Part shown: one piece after another, positions 53,225 through 63,290 of the stretch
Position numbering within the stretch: the first letter of the stretch is position 1
Layout: each line of letters opens with the position of its first letter
From: UBA1479 sp040218445
GTDB lineage: Bacteria; Pseudomonadota; Alphaproteobacteria; Rhodospirillales; Casp-alpha2
Assembly (NCBI GenBank): GCA_040218445.1
Contig: JAVJRK010000015.1
Coordinates: forward strand, 1-64,000
DNA: 64,000 nucleotides
Direction: 5' to 3'
Position numbers and translations under genes: made by a program
The notes under the pieces: model-generated
Seen by the model: only the letters and a program-made list of their open reading frames with translations
The model's database searches: none
Told to the model about the DNA's origin: nothing

Positions 53225-53833
53225 TCACTGAATAATGAGGTCCTTGAACAGGACCGTATGGGCCTTGACCGGCGCGATCGCGAAATTGATCACGTTCAGC
53301 AATTCGAAGCGCAGGCGTTCCGAGCCTTCCTTGCCGATCACGTCCTTGTATTCCAGGTCGCGCAGCTGGGTCTTGATGTTGTCGATGATCAGGGCGGCTT
53401 TCAATTCGTCCTGCAGGACCGGCAGGTCCTTTTCATTCAGCTGAACGATCAGGTTCATCTTGATGAAGTGGCCGCGCCGGCTGACCTTTTTCAAATCGGT
53501 TCGGATTTCCGGCAGCTGATAGGTGACGGGTTTGCCGATCTCAAGGCTGACTTCGGTAATCGCCGGTTTGCCGAAGACGGCTTCGGTCAAACCGAACATG
53601 CTGGCGGCGAACCAGCCGCCGCCCAGGACAACGACAACGCCGACGGCTGCGAGAATTTTGACGAGTTTCTTTTTCTTGGCGGCCTTGAGGTCTTCTTCTG
53701 TGGGTTCGTCGTCGTCATCGTCTTCCCACTCGTCGTCGTCCTCCCATTCTTCGTCATCTTCGTATTCGTCGTCCTCGTATTCCTCGCCTTCTTCGAGTTC
53801 GTCGTCTTCGATGTCGTCGTTTTTGTCAGCCAT
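53225..53833 (-). CDS. FliL-like flagellar basal-body-associated protein
   Basis: The 202-residue protein begins with about 45 residues that are nearly all Asp, Glu, Tyr or Trp (EDDEYEDDEEWEDDD). A Lys cluster and one membrane helix follow (LVKILAAVGVVVVLGGGWFAAS), then a periplasmic FliL domain (GHFIKMNLIVQLNEKDLPVLQDEL; SERLRFELLNVINF; VLFKDLIIQ). FliL supports stator function and torque. The start at 53833 is the ATG after GGGGAAAACAC. No other flagellar gene is in the window, so it appears to be an orphan copy; the acidic tail is unusual. Confidence 0.78.
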   Translation of the reverse strand: MADKNDDIEDDELEEGEEYEDDEYEDDEEWEDDDEWEDDDDDEPTEEDLKAAKKKKLVKILAAVGVVVVLGGGWFAASMFGLTEAVFGKPAITEVSLEIGKPVTYQLPEIRTDLKKVSRRGHFIKMNLIVQLNEKDLPVLQDELKAALIIDNIKTQLRDLEYKDVIGKEGSERLRFELLNVINFAIAPVKAHTVLFKDLIIQ

Positions 53834-53977
53834 GTGTTTTCCCCGGAAGACGGCGGCCACGTCATCGCGGCCCGGCTTGGAAGTGTCGTGGCGGGAGCCT
53901 AGCGCAATTTTCCCGGCGTCAAAACCACCCAATGGTCAAGGTATTGGCCGTCCAAATGTGGCCCCGTTTCCAGCCGA

Positions 53978-54799
53978 TCAGGCGGCAAGCGGAAGATAAT
54001 AGCGTTCCGGAAAATTGGCCAGATCGCGGGCTGCGTGGTTGAAGGGGCCCTTGACCCGTCCCTGAAACCGCGTGCGCACCAGGTTCTGAAAGGTGGATTC
54101 CGGCTCAAGTCCGCGTCGATCACAAAGAAATTCGAACCAGCGGACACCGGCTGCCACATGGGGGATTTCCTCGTCCCCGATCCGTGCCAGGATGGCCGCC
54201 GTTGCCCCGTCGCCGGCGGATTGAAGGCGCTTTACGGCATCCGGTGCGGTGTCCAGGCCGCGTGCTTCCAACACCATGGGAACCAGGGCCAGGCGCGCCA
54301 GAAGGCCGTCGCGGGTGTCTTCCGCCGCCTGCCACAGGCCGTCATGGGCCGGCATTGCGCCGTAGGCGGATCCCAGGTCCAGCAAGCGCCGGTTCAGCAT
54401 GTCGAAATGTTCCGCTTCGTCGCGGGCGACCTGGGCCCAGTCGTCATAGAATGCCTGGGGCATGTCTTCGTCCGTGAAGCGGGCAGTGATGTCCCAGGCC
54501 AGGTCGATGGCGTTCAGTTCGATATGGGCGATGGCATGGACGAAGGCCGCGCGGCCGGCTTCGCCGCCCAGCTTGCGTTTCGGCATATCGCGGGGGGAAA
54601 GCAGGGGTGGCCGGTCGGGCCGTGCCGGCCGGTCGGGCAGGTTGGCCGTTCCGGGGTCCGTGATAGCGCCTGCGCACCAGGCATTGGTGAACCGGCGGGT
54701 CAGGGCGACTTTGTCCGCCGGGTCCGCCGACGCCATGACGGCGAGGGCAGCCTGGGCCAAGGTTTCGGGAAGGGGTGCTGAAAGGGGCTGGCCGGACAC
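53978..54799 (-). CDS. DUF455 ferritin-like protein
   Basis: The 273-residue protein matches DUF455, a ferritin-like four-helix family. Probable diiron ligands lie in AHIELNAIDLAWD, RDEAEHFDML, VLEARGLD and IGDEEIPHV, giving two ExxH-type pairs. The biochemical role is unknown; members are related to MiaE-like hydroxylases. Translation starts at a GTG 6 bp after the stop of bcp, so the two genes are co-transcribed, a pairing that would fit oxidative-stress defence. Confidence 0.83.
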   Translation of the reverse strand: MSGQPLSAPLPETLAQAALAVMASADPADKVALTRRFTNAWCAGAITDPGTANLPDRPARPDRPPLLSPRDMPKRKLGGEAGRAAFVHAIAHIELNAIDLAWDITARFTDEDMPQAFYDDWAQVARDEAEHFDMLNRRLLDLGSAYGAMPAHDGLWQAAEDTRDGLLARLALVPMVLEARGLDTAPDAVKRLQSAGDGATAAILARIGDEEIPHVAAGVRWFEFLCDRRGLEPESTFQNLVRTRFQGRVKGPFNHAARDLANFPERYYLPLAA

Positions 54800-54805
54800 G
54801 TTGAT

Positions 54806-55270
54806 CTATAGGTCCTTGATCTTTTCCAGGACGTCGTCGGCGTGTTCCTTGACCTTCACCTTGGGCCAGATATGCCGGATCACGCCTTTTTCATCGATCA
54901 GGAAGGTGGCGCGCTGGATGCCCATGTACTTGCGGCCGTACATGTTCTTTTCAACCCACACGCCGTAGCTTTCGCACAAGGTTCCTTCCTCGTCCGAGAC
55001 CAACTGGAACGGCAGGTCGTATTTGGTCTTGAACTTATCGTGCCGGGCGACGGAATCCTTGGATGCGCCGACGATCACGGCACCGGCTTTTTCGAAGGTC
55101 TTGATGGCGTCGCGGAAGGCCTGGGCTTCCGTGGTGCAGCCCGGCGTATCGTCCTTGGGATAGAAATACAAAACCACCTTTTTGCCCTTCAGATCCTTGA
55201 GCGCCAGAGTGCCGCCGCCGTCGGTGGGCAGGTTGAAGTCGGGGGCCTTGTCGCCGACGTTAAGGGTCAT
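54806..55270 (-). CDS. bcp: Thioredoxin-dependent thiol peroxidase (Bcp/PrxQ)
   Basis: The 154-residue protein is a Bcp-type peroxiredoxin. Features are VGDKAPDFNLP, the peroxidatic Cys in DTPGCTTEAQAFRD and the conserved Arg in QRATFLIDEKGVIRHIW. The usual resolving Cys five residues after the peroxidatic one is absent (it is Ala in TTEAQ), so resolution would rely on the Cys in TLCESYG or on another thiol. It reduces hydrogen and lipid hydroperoxides in the cytoplasm. AAGGAG precedes the ATG. GlnE lies 30 bp upstream on the same strand. Confidence 0.93.
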   Translation of the reverse strand: MTLNVGDKAPDFNLPTDGGGTLALKDLKGKKVVLYFYPKDDTPGCTTEAQAFRDAIKTFEKAGAVIVGASKDSVARHDKFKTKYDLPFQLVSDEEGTLCESYGVWVEKNMYGRKYMGIQRATFLIDEKGVIRHIWPKVKVKEHADDVLEKIKDL

Positions 55271-55300
55271 GGTCTTCTTCTCCTTCTGGTCTTCGGTGCG

Positions 55301-58300
55301 TTAGTCGTTTTCATTATCAAGCGGCGGCAGTTGCGACGCCGGTATTTCGATCAGTTCCCGGTATATATCGAATACGGCTGTGGCCGTTTCCATCATCAAT
55401 CGTTTCAGGCTATCGAAATCTTCGGCCCCGGCGACGCGCACAAGATCGTCGGCAAGGGCGCCCGTAATCAGGTTTTCCTTGTCCTTGGTCAGGGTACCTT
55501 CGATGGTTTCAGCCAGGATACCCAACAGACCCATCCACAGATCCTGGGCGTCCATGAGGACCTGCCAATGGGCCTGTGCCAGGACACCGGCGGCCTTCAA
55601 CTTGTCCAGGCTGGCCACCGTGTTGGCATCGCGGATGTCCGGGGTGCCGTCGATATGACGAAGCGTCAGGTACTGCACGATGAAGGCGATATCGACCAGC
55701 CCGCCGCGCAAATTCTTGACGTCCCAAATGCAGTCCGAGGTCTTTTCCTTGGCGATGCGTTGGCGCATGTCGGCGGCATCCCGCAGCAATTTATCCGGGT
55801 CCACGGGAATGCCCAGGATGGTTGCGATCGCGCTTTCCACCCGGCCCCGCAGATCGCCCGTGCCGGCCACGGCGCGGGCGCGGACCAGGGCCATGCGTTC
55901 CCAGGTCCAGGCCGATTCATCATGGTATTTGCGAAAGGCCGTCAGCGATGTGGCAAGCGGTCCCTTGGTGCCCGACGGACGCAGGCGCATGTCGATCTCA
56001 TACAATGGCCCTTCCGCCATCATGGCGGTCAGGCTGTTGATCATGCGCTGGGTCATGCGCCCGAAATATTGTGCCGGGGCCAGCGATTTGGGGCCGTCCG
56101 ACGCATCGGCTTCTTCATCCGTGTCGTAGACGAAAATCAGATCCAGGTCCGATGCGGCGGTCATTTCCCGGCTGCCCAAGCGCCCCAGAGCGACGATTGC
56201 GATTTCGCCGCCCGGCACCCGGCCGTAAGTGTCGGCGAATTCGTCGGCGATCCGGGGCAGCAGGGCACCCAGGGCTGTTTCTGCGATGTCGGACAGGGCG
56301 CGCGATGCCTCCAGCGGTTTGATCCGGGCGTTCAGGCGCTGCACGCCGACCTGGAACCGCCGGTCGTTGGCCCAGCGGCGGCATTCGATCAGGACATCTT
56401 CCAAAAGGCTGCAGGGTTTCAGATGGGCTTCCAGTTCGTCGCCGAGTTCCATCAGATCGGGCGGTGGATCGAAGAAATCGGCGGTCAGGACGCTGTCCAG
56501 GATCGCGGCATGATTGCCCATGTGTTCGGCCAGGCGGGGCGCCTTGCCCGTGATCTCGACCACCATGGACAGAAGATGCGGGTTGGAATGAAACATGGAA
56601 AACAACTGCACCCCGCCCGGCAGTACTTTCAGGAAACTGTCGAACCGAAGGAACGTCTTGTCCGGTTCCGGCGTCTTGGCGATGGCGCGCAGCAGGACCG
56701 GCATCAATTCAGTCAGCAGTTCGCGGGACCGGGTCGAGCGCATGGCCCTGTAACGCCCATGGTGCCAAGCCCGGATCTGGGCGTCGACGCGGGCCGGTTC
56801 CTCGAACCCCATCTTGCGGATGGTCGCCAGTGTGTCGGGATCGGCTTCGCCGCCCGTGAAGACCAGATTGCCGCCGCCGTCTTCGCCGGTGCTGTCATCG
56901 GCTGACAACGCGGGGGCATCGCCGAACAGGGCGCCGTAATGGGTTTGAACTTTATGCAAATGATCCGTCAGTACTTGGGCAAAAGCCTCGCCGGTCGGAT
57001 AGCCCATGAACCCGGCAAAGGCATCGAAGCCGTCCGTATCGTCCGGCAGGGTATGGGTCTGTTCGTCATCGACCATCTGCAGGCGGTGTTCCACGCGGCG
57101 CAGGAAGTCGTAGGCAATTTTCAGGTCTTCGGCTGTCTCGGGCAAAACCTGTTCATGACTGACCAGACAGTCGATCGCTTCCTTGGTGCGGGCGATGCGC
57201 AGATCGGGGATACGCCCGCCCCAGATCAATTGTTGAGTTTGGGCGAAAAATTCGATTTCGCGAATGCCGCCGCGGCCCATCTTGACGTTATGACCCAATG
57301 CCCGGATCGCGCCGATGCCCCGATGGGCATTGATCTGGCGCTTGATGGAATGAATGTCCTGGATCGCCGCGAAGTCTAGGTTCTTGCGCCAAATAAAGGG
57401 GCGCAGCCATTCCAAAAACTGGGCCCCGGCTTCCAGGTCGCCCGCCACGGGGCGTGCCTTGATCATGGCGGCCCGTTCCCAGTTCTGGCCCAGACTTTCA
57501 TAATAGCTTTCCGCCGCCAGGACTGAAATCGCCAACGGCGTCGCGCTGGGGTCCGGGCGCAGGCGCAGGTCCGTGCGGAATACGTAGCCATCGGCAGTTC
57601 GCTCGTCCATGATTCGAAGGACCAGTCGGACAAGCCGGACCATGGCCGGTTGCAATTCATCGGGGCGGTCCGTCGTCATGACCTCGGGATCGAAGAACAC
57701 GATGATGTCGATGTCCGAGGAATAATTCAGTTCCCGGGCCCCCAGCTTGCCCATGCCCAGGACGACCAGTCCGGAATCCTTGGACGGGCCTTCTGGATTC
57801 GCCAGGGTCAGCACCCCGCGCCGGGCCGCTTCGCTGAGGCCGAAATCGCAGGCGGCCTGTAAGCAACTCTCGGCGATGTCGCTGATTCCGCCCGTGACCT
57901 TTTCAAGCGGCCATTCGCTGCTTATATCCGCCATGGCGATGGTCAGGGCCGCGCGTTTCTTTGCGATGCGCAGGCGGGTTTTCAGGCTGGCTTCGGTTTC
58001 ACCTTCGGGCCGTTCCGACAGGTCGGCCAGGATATCGGACAAGGCGGCATCCGGCCCGGCGTCGAGGATACGCAGGGTGAATGCCGGGTCGCTCGTCGCC
58101 ACATGCGTCAGGAAAGGGCTGTGGGCGAACAGGGCATCCAAAAGAGCCTTGCCCCGGCCCTTTCCGACAATATTCCCGGTCGCCGATTCGATCTTTGGAT
58201 CGGCGCTGCGGGAAACGGCAGAATCCCAATGTTCCCAACCAATTGCCAGGGATTCGGGGTTTCCCGGGGCCGGGAGATCGGGTTTACTGCCGGAAAGGAA

Positions 58301-58321
58301 ATTTTCAGGCATACTTGTCAT
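55301..58321 (-). CDS. glnE: Bifunctional glutamine-synthetase adenylyltransferase/deadenylyltransferase
   Basis: The 1006-residue protein has two nucleotidyltransferase modules. The N-terminal deadenylylation module reads GMGKLGARELNYSSDIDIIVFFD, and the C-terminal adenylylation module reads ALGRLGSREMTAASDLDLIFVYD. Each is followed by a GlnD-UR/helical domain. It controls glutamine synthetase activity in response to PII and glutamine. The ATG at 58321 is chosen because AAGGAA lies upstream and it matches the start of conserved sequence. Divergent from the YhdP-like gene, 82 bp apart; same strand as bcp. Confidence 0.95.
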   Translation of the reverse strand: MTSMPENFLSGSKPDLPAPGNPESLAIGWEHWDSAVSRSADPKIESATGNIVGKGRGKALLDALFAHSPFLTHVATSDPAFTLRILDAGPDAALSDILADLSERPEGETEASLKTRLRIAKKRAALTIAMADISSEWPLEKVTGGISDIAESCLQAACDFGLSEAARRGVLTLANPEGPSKDSGLVVLGMGKLGARELNYSSDIDIIVFFDPEVMTTDRPDELQPAMVRLVRLVLRIMDERTADGYVFRTDLRLRPDPSATPLAISVLAAESYYESLGQNWERAAMIKARPVAGDLEAGAQFLEWLRPFIWRKNLDFAAIQDIHSIKRQINAHRGIGAIRALGHNVKMGRGGIREIEFFAQTQQLIWGGRIPDLRIARTKEAIDCLVSHEQVLPETAEDLKIAYDFLRRVEHRLQMVDDEQTHTLPDDTDGFDAFAGFMGYPTGEAFAQVLTDHLHKVQTHYGALFGDAPALSADDSTGEDGGGNLVFTGGEADPDTLATIRKMGFEEPARVDAQIRAWHHGRYRAMRSTRSRELLTELMPVLLRAIAKTPEPDKTFLRFDSFLKVLPGGVQLFSMFHSNPHLLSMVVEITGKAPRLAEHMGNHAAILDSVLTADFFDPPPDLMELGDELEAHLKPCSLLEDVLIECRRWANDRRFQVGVQRLNARIKPLEASRALSDIAETALGALLPRIADEFADTYGRVPGGEIAIVALGRLGSREMTAASDLDLIFVYDTDEEADASDGPKSLAPAQYFGRMTQRMINSLTAMMAEGPLYEIDMRLRPSGTKGPLATSLTAFRKYHDESAWTWERMALVRARAVAGTGDLRGRVESAIATILGIPVDPDKLLRDAADMRQRIAKEKTSDCIWDVKNLRGGLVDIAFIVQYLTLRHIDGTPDIRDANTVASLDKLKAAGVLAQAHWQVLMDAQDLWMGLLGILAETIEGTLTKDKENLITGALADDLVRVAGAEDFDSLKRLMMETATAVFDIYRELIEIPASQLPPLDNEND

Positions 58322-58403
58322 TATTTGTATTGTTCCTTGGGGCCATTGGGGCTGAAGACTGCGGGAAGCGAAAACCGGGGTCAAGCGCGCTAACGGAGGC
58401 GTG

Positions 58404-61400
58404 GTGGCGGAAAACAATGATCAGATCGACCAGCCGGGTAATATCCATCACCCGGGGCTGTTCCGGCGTTGGTGCCGGGGGCTGGCGCATCTTGCGGGCG
58501 GGTTGGTGGCCGGCGTGGCGATTGTCGCGGGCCTGCTGTCCTGGCAGTTGTCCAAAGGGCCGATATCGCTCAGCTTCCTGACACCCTATATCGAACAGGC
58601 GCTTAACGAACGCAGTCCTGAATTGCAGGTCGATCTGGGCGATACCATCCTGACCTGGGCCGGGTGGGAACGCGCACTCGATATCCGGGTGCTGGATGTC
58701 CTTGTCTACGACAAGCTGGGGGCCGTCGTCGCGGCGATCCCCGAGGTTTCCTTTTCATTGTCGAGCCATGCCCTTATTCGGCGCGGCGCGATCGTGCCCA
58801 AAAGCGTTGAACTGTTCGGCCCGCGCCTGGTCATGCGGCGTAGCGCCGACGGTCGGTTCGAGGTCAATCTGGGCGGAACGTCTTCCGGCGGCACGCCGTC
58901 CGAAGGCCGGCAATTGGGCAGCGGTTTGCTTGACCTTCTGGTTGCCAAGGCTGGCGCCGGACCAGATCAAGGGGCGCAGCTTGCCTATCTTTCCCGCCTG
59001 AACATCATCGGTGCGGAAACGGTCATCGTCGATGAAGTGCTGGGACGGCGTTGGTCGGCGCCGATCGCCGATATTCGACTGGTGCGTGACGATGTCGGCA
59101 TCCAAGGCGAAGTTTTGTTGCAGATGGACCTTGAAGGCCGCCGGTCCGAGGTCACGGCCAAGGGAAGTTATCTCGTTAATCAGCAGCGACTGGCTGTTAG
59201 CGTCGCATTTTCCGATCTGGATCCGAAAGCTTTTGCGGGTTTCCATGAATCCCTAAAACCGTTTGACCGCATTCAATTGCCACTCAGGGGAACGGTCACC
59301 CTGGGTATGAAGGTCAATGGGCCGCCGGAAGACATCGGCTTTTTGTTTGCCGGCGGTGAGGGCGTGATCCTGACCCCAGATCCCTACGAGGAAGCCATTG
59401 CCGTGAAGTCCCTGGTGCTGAAGGGGCGCTATGACGGCCGCGCGCGGACGGCGGAAATTTTTGATTTTTCCGTCGAAGCGAAAAAAGGCGCGACGGTTCG
59501 TTCGCCGGGGTCGGCACAGCACCGGATACCTGTCACGGCCATGAAGTTCGCCGGCAAATACTGGATGGACGAGGATCGTGCGGTCATCTCTCGCCTGAAC
59601 CTGGAAACGGGTGGGCCACGCGTCTCGGTAAATGGAACGGTCAATGATGTAACCGGCAATCCTGTCAGCACTTTGGACGTTACCCTTCGGGATACGCCGC
59701 TCAAGAACCTGAATCAATATTGGGCGCCGGAATGGGCCCCCGACGTTTATGACTGGTGGATTGAAAACATAACGGACGGTTTTGTGCCGCGCTTGGATAT
59801 GAAGGTCCGTGCGGCCGGCAATCCCGGCGGCTGGACGATCAATTCAATCGTCGGTGACATGGATTTCCGCCAGGGGGTTCTGACGTATCTGAAGGGTATG
59901 CCCGCAATTACGGACATGGAAGGCAAAGCCAACTTTACCCACAAACGGTTCGATGTGTTCCTGTCGCGGGGAAATTCCGGCGGTATGGCGCTTGAAGAAG
60001 GCCAGTTGTTCATCACCGGTCTATCGACCCATCAGGAAGTCGCCGAAATCCAAGCTACGGTCGCGGGGCCTTTGGACAAAGCCTTGGCGTTGATCGATCA
60101 CGCACCGTTGGGATATGCCACAGAAATGGGGGTCAAGCCTTCGGGGACCAAAGGCACGGCGCGGGTTCATCTGCGTTTGGCCGTGCCATTGATCCTGGAT
60201 CTGGAATTGGATCATGTGAAGGTTGCCGCCGATGCGCGGCTTCGCGGTGCGGCCATCCCCAACGCTCTGCATGGTTTTGACCTGGAACATGCGAACCTTA
60301 ACCTGTCCGTCGACAAACGCGGCATGGAGGTCAAGGGCGACGGCGTGATCGCCGGCATGCCTGCGGATATTTCCTGGCGCGAGAACTTCGGCGACAGGGT
60401 TGCGTTCCGCACCATTCTTGATCTGTCCGGGCGGATTCCCGATGTCGCGCGACTTCGTGAATTGGGGCTGAATGTCGGCCTTTTGAGCGATGAATACGTC
60501 AGCGGTGCCGTCGGCGCCAATCTTCGCTTTACGGTGTTGAACGATCAAGAAACCCGTGTCGAAGTCCGTGCCGACTTAGCCGAAGCGGAACTTGCCGTCG
60601 ACCGGGTGAAGTGGCGTAAACCGCTGGGTGCTGCCGGGCGGGCTGAAATGAACCTGACGTTCAAGGGGGACAAGCCCAGCGAGATCACGCATTTCGCGCT
60701 CTATGCCGAAGACTTGGCCGTGGCCGGGCGCGGCACTTTCGAAGAGGACGGAACAGTCCCCCGGCGTATCGATTTCACACGCATCAACTACGGTCGAACG
60801 AATATGCAGGGGGCGCTCATTCGCCGTGCCGATGGGGCCTGGGATCTTGGTTTCCACGGGGCTTCCTTGGATCTAACGCCTGTATGGAAAGATTTGACCG
60901 ATGGCAGGGACGACACGGTTCTTGGCGATTTTGTCCTGGCGGCGGAATTCGAAAAGGTCTGGATCGCTGAAAATCAATTGCTGACGGATGTGTCCGGTAC
61001 ATTCCAGCGCGAGGACGAAGTCTGGCGGACGGTCTTTTTGAAAACCGTGATGGATGGCTCCACGACGGTGGATGTTGAACTGAAGCCTGGTCCCGATGGC
61101 GGGGACAGGACCGTCGAAATCAATACTGCCGATGCGGGCACCGTCCTGCGTACCATCGGGCTGTATGACAACATGCAGGGTGGCGTCATGAAGCTTTCCG
61201 GCACCTTCGACGACAGCCATCCGGACCGTCCGCTCAAGGGGCGTCTGATGATCAATGATTATCGAGTGCTGAAGGCACCGGCGCTTGCGCATCTGGTCAG
61301 CATCATGGCTCTGACCGGGATTTTAGATGCATTACAGGGCGACGGCCTGGGATTCGCGGTGCTCGACATCCCGTTCACCATGCGCTCGGGTGTGGTCGAA

Positions 61401-61748
61401 ATTTCCGATGCGCGGGCAGCCGGGACATCGCTCGGTTTTACGGCTTCGGGAATGGTCTATACCCATGCCGATGTTCTCGATATTCAGGGAACGGTTGTTC
61501 CGGCCTATGCCATCAATTCCGCATTGGGCCGAATTCCGGTCCTGGGCAACATCTTCACCGGGGGGGAAAAAGGCAGCGGCCTGTTCGCGGCCAATTTCCG
61601 TATGACGGGGCCGCAGGAAGATCCCAAGGTTGATGTTAATCCCCTGTCGGCGCTGGCACCCGGGTTCCTGCGGCGACTGTTCGGCGTATTCGAAGATGCC
61701 CCACGCCAGCCGCCCGCTGACCCGAGTTCACCCCCGACGACGAAATGA
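58404..61748 (+). CDS. YhdP/AsmA-like envelope protein (DUF3971 and AsmA-C)
   Basis: The 1,114-residue protein has one N-terminal membrane helix (LAGGLVAGVAIVAGLLSW) followed by a very long beta-rich region typical of the AsmA/YhdP group. A DUF3971-like central region is visible (NQYWAPEWAPDVYDWWIENI) along with an AsmA-like C-terminal end (GTVVPAYAINSALGRIPVLGNIFTGGEKGSGLFAANFRMTGP). Such proteins are bridge-like lipid carriers between inner and outer membranes. GGAGG precedes two GTG codons; the second (58404) is chosen for spacing. The next gene overlaps by 4 bp. Confidence 0.88.
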   Translation: MAENNDQIDQPGNIHHPGLFRRWCRGLAHLAGGLVAGVAIVAGLLSWQLSKGPISLSFLTPYIEQALNERSPELQVDLGDTILTWAGWERALDIRVLDVLVYDKLGAVVAAIPEVSFSLSSHALIRRGAIVPKSVELFGPRLVMRRSADGRFEVNLGGTSSGGTPSEGRQLGSGLLDLLVAKAGAGPDQGAQLAYLSRLNIIGAETVIVDEVLGRRWSAPIADIRLVRDDVGIQGEVLLQMDLEGRRSEVTAKGSYLVNQQRLAVSVAFSDLDPKAFAGFHESLKPFDRIQLPLRGTVTLGMKVNGPPEDIGFLFAGGEGVILTPDPYEEAIAVKSLVLKGRYDGRARTAEIFDFSVEAKKGATVRSPGSAQHRIPVTAMKFAGKYWMDEDRAVISRLNLETGGPRVSVNGTVNDVTGNPVSTLDVTLRDTPLKNLNQYWAPEWAPDVYDWWIENITDGFVPRLDMKVRAAGNPGGWTINSIVGDMDFRQGVLTYLKGMPAITDMEGKANFTHKRFDVFLSRGNSGGMALEEGQLFITGLSTHQEVAEIQATVAGPLDKALALIDHAPLGYATEMGVKPSGTKGTARVHLRLAVPLILDLELDHVKVAADARLRGAAIPNALHGFDLEHANLNLSVDKRGMEVKGDGVIAGMPADISWRENFGDRVAFRTILDLSGRIPDVARLRELGLNVGLLSDEYVSGAVGANLRFTVLNDQETRVEVRADLAEAELAVDRVKWRKPLGAAGRAEMNLTFKGDKPSEITHFALYAEDLAVAGRGTFEEDGTVPRRIDFTRINYGRTNMQGALIRRADGAWDLGFHGASLDLTPVWKDLTDGRDDTVLGDFVLAAEFEKVWIAENQLLTDVSGTFQREDEVWRTVFLKTVMDGSTTVDVELKPGPDGGDRTVEINTADAGTVLRTIGLYDNMQGGVMKLSGTFDDSHPDRPLKGRLMINDYRVLKAPALAHLVSIMALTGILDALQGDGLGFAVLDIPFTMRSGVVEISDARAAGTSLGFTASGMVYTHADVLDIQGTVVPAYAINSALGRIPVLGNIFTGGEKGSGLFAANFRMTGPQEDPKVDVNPLSALAPGFLRRLFGVFEDAPRQPPADPSSPPTTK

Positions 61749-63286
61749 GTGCACTGACCCGCCGGATCGATGGCGCCGGTCGATTGCGGCTGGCCGTGGT
61801 GCTGGGTGTTTATTTCGCGGTTCTTGCCGTGTTGCGCCTGGGCCTGTTTCCAGGCAGTTCCGACGATGACGCGGAAATCCTTTATTACACACAATCCTGG
61901 GCCTTGACCTACAAGGGCAATCAGCCACCGCTTTATGCCTGGCTGGTGATGGCGGTGCAGTCTGTTTCCGGCCCCACTATGGGGAGTGTCATCGCTATTA
62001 AGTACGCCCTTTTGGCGGCGTTTTATGCCTTTTCTTATTTGGCCGCCCGGCGTCTTTTTTCAGACAACCTGTTTGCTGCCTTCGCACCCTTGTCGCTGGT
62101 TGCCTGCTTCTTCATCGGTTGGGATGCAGTCGTCAATTATTCCCATACGGTGCTTTTGCTTACGGCCATGTCGGCGACGTTGTGGTTGTTGCTGCGCCTG
62201 GAAAAAACTTCGGGCTGGCTGGATTACCTATGGCTGGCGCTGGCTGTCGCGGCCGGGTTGTTGGCCAAGTACAATTTTGCGCTGTTCCTGATCCCGTTGT
62301 TGATCGGTGCTTGGCGCCATCCGGGGCTACGACCCCGGGTTTTCTGCCTGCGTTTCGGCGGGGCGTTGGTGTTGGCGCTGGCCATGGCGGGCCTGCCGGT
62401 GGCGTTGTTTCTGACCGACCGTGAAGCCATGGCCGACGCGGTCGGGGCCGGGCGGTTGTTTCCGGTGGTTGAAGACCGTTTGACGGCAGCAGCTAAGGGG
62501 CTTGGCCAGCTCATGATTGCGACCTTGGGGCTGGTGTCGCCGTTTCTACCGCTTGGTATTCTTTTCTTTCCGCGTGCTCTGGCACCGCTGCCGCACCCGT
62601 CGGAACGGCTGATCAATACGGGGAGGTTTCTTGAAGCTTATCTGTTGTCTCTGTTGATTTTGTCCGTCGCCGCAATCCTGGCAACCGGGGCGACGGACGT
62701 GCGCAACAACTGGCTGGTCGTGTGGTTCCCGCTGCCGTTCTATGTGCTGCTGCGCATCAAGGTATTTACGGATGCAGCCGGAAAACCGATGGCGCGTCGC
62801 CTGCATTGGTTTGCGGTGGCCTTGCTGGTTGTCGCGGTCGCTGTGCCGGCCGGGCTTGCCGGGCGCGGCATTGCCGGGCCTCAGACCTGCCGCAAGTGCA
62901 ATTTCTTCATGCCCTATGAAGATTTAGCGCAAAGCCTGGTGCGGTCCGGTTTTTCCGGCGGCACCATCATTGCCCAGGATTGGCCCAATCAACTGGCGGG
63001 AAACCTGCGGCGGTATTTTCCGGATGTCCGCGCGGTCAGCACGCGATGGCGCGATTATGAACCGCCGCTTGGTAAAAATGCGGGAGGGCAGGGAAAATGC
63101 CTGCTTGTTTGGGCCGGCGGTGGTAACGAAGGCGGGGATGTCAAATTCCTGGCGGTCCAACTGCGGGGGGAACCGCTGCCGAATAGGTCCAGGTTAAATC
63201 GGGTGACGCTGTCCATTCCCCGCAATGCGGACCATCACAAAACCTGGTCGTATATCGTGTTGGAAGGTGCCGGCCGCTGTCGTTGA
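61745..63286 (+). CDS. GT39/PMT-like membrane glycosyltransferase
   Basis: The 513-residue protein has about ten membrane helices and the GT-C acidic motif SSDDDAEILYYTQSWALTYKGNQPPLYAWLV near residue 40. It resembles ArnT/PMT enzymes that move sugars from polyprenyl phosphates to lipid A or proteins. A C-terminal soluble domain of about 140 residues starts with a CRKC motif. It is translationally coupled to the YhdP-like gene (ATGA overlap). Its C-terminal domain is clearly homologous to that of the convergent gene at 63291. Confidence 0.82.
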   Translation: MSALTRRIDGAGRLRLAVVLGVYFAVLAVLRLGLFPGSSDDDAEILYYTQSWALTYKGNQPPLYAWLVMAVQSVSGPTMGSVIAIKYALLAAFYAFSYLAARRLFSDNLFAAFAPLSLVACFFIGWDAVVNYSHTVLLLTAMSATLWLLLRLEKTSGWLDYLWLALAVAAGLLAKYNFALFLIPLLIGAWRHPGLRPRVFCLRFGGALVLALAMAGLPVALFLTDREAMADAVGAGRLFPVVEDRLTAAAKGLGQLMIATLGLVSPFLPLGILFFPRALAPLPHPSERLINTGRFLEAYLLSLLILSVAAILATGATDVRNNWLVVWFPLPFYVLLRIKVFTDAAGKPMARRLHWFAVALLVVAVAVPAGLAGRGIAGPQTCRKCNFFMPYEDLAQSLVRSGFSGGTIIAQDWPNQLAGNLRRYFPDVRAVSTRWRDYEPPLGKNAGGQGKCLLVWAGGGNEGGDVKFLAVQLRGEPLPNRSRLNRVTLSIPRNADHHKTWSYIVLEGAGRCR

Positions 63287-63290
63287 TGGC

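Noticed and set aside
54842..56905. 687-residue plus-strand frame opposite glnE and bcp
   Set aside because: Both minus-strand genes are recognised with catalytic motifs; the plus-strand frame is antisense noise of GC-rich DNA.
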